Translations under genes and position numbers: made by a program | The notes under the pieces: generated by a model | What the model saw: only the letters and a program-made list of their open reading frames with translations | What the model was told of the DNA's origin: nothing | The model's database searches: none | Shown: in pieces, positions 22,602 to 22,607 of the stretch | Layout: each line of letters begins with the position of its first letter | Numbering within the stretch: the first letter of the stretch is position 1 | Source: Fragilaria radians | Taxonomy: Eukaryota; Bacillariophyta; Fragilariophyceae; Fragilariales; Fragilariaceae | Assembly: GCA_900642245.1 (NCBI GenBank) | Contig: CAAAJI010000756.1 | Location: 1-22,607, forward strand | Reading direction: 5' to 3' | Length of the DNA stretch: 22,607 bases

Positions 22602-22607
22602 CCTCAA

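Overview
The window is a GC-rich bacterial chromosome segment from an alphaproteobacterium, most likely a sphingomonad. This rests on dense codons with G/C at the third position, the gene neighbourhood dnaA-rpsT-mutM divergent from ubiE-ubiB with coaBC and dut nearby (an alphaproteobacterial arrangement), the length and style of the DnaA and UbiB proteins, and frequent TTG/GTG starts. No phage, transposon, CRISPR array, rRNA or tRNA was recognised.

Layout. Bases 1-2887 hold a forward operon joined by ATGA overlaps: the 3' part of secB, then murJ (lipid II flippase) and trpS. A DUF4136-type lipoprotein (2966-3661) follows and ends in a clear intrinsic terminator. A single-pass membrane protein of unknown function (3748-4578) then runs tail to tail into dnaA. 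On the reverse strand mutM, rpsT and dnaA lie in that transcription order. The 433-bp gap between dnaA and rpsT is relatively AT-rich and carries GANTC sites, inverted repeats and an rpsT terminator. From 7650 the forward strand carries ubiE and ubiB (ubiquinone synthesis).

A roughly 6 kb segment (9923-16030) of more variable character follows. It has a DEAD-box RNA helicase with a DbpA-like RNA-binding domain, a two-component cluster (single-domain response regulator, membrane hybrid histidine kinase, Hpt domain), a TonB C-terminal-like periplasmic protein and a GNAT acetyltransferase. The two-component cluster is broken in at least two places: the regulator loses frame just before its conserved lysine, and the kinase and Hpt domain are separated by a one-base shift at a run of seven G. 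A third possible break lies at the kinase's 5' end. All other long genes read cleanly.

From 16031 a forward operon coaBC-dut-moeB/thiF joined by GTGA overlaps (coenzyme A synthesis, dUTP removal, sulfur-carrier activation) meets a reverse-strand set plsY-dprA-topA (phospholipid synthesis, DNA processing, topoisomerase I). The moeB and topA coding regions overlap by 92 bp at their 3' ends.

No wholly new system is evident. The best leads are the frame breaks in the signalling cluster, the regulatory architecture upstream of dnaA, the terminator-like hairpin inside the 3' end of the unknown membrane gene, and the long moeB/topA overlap.
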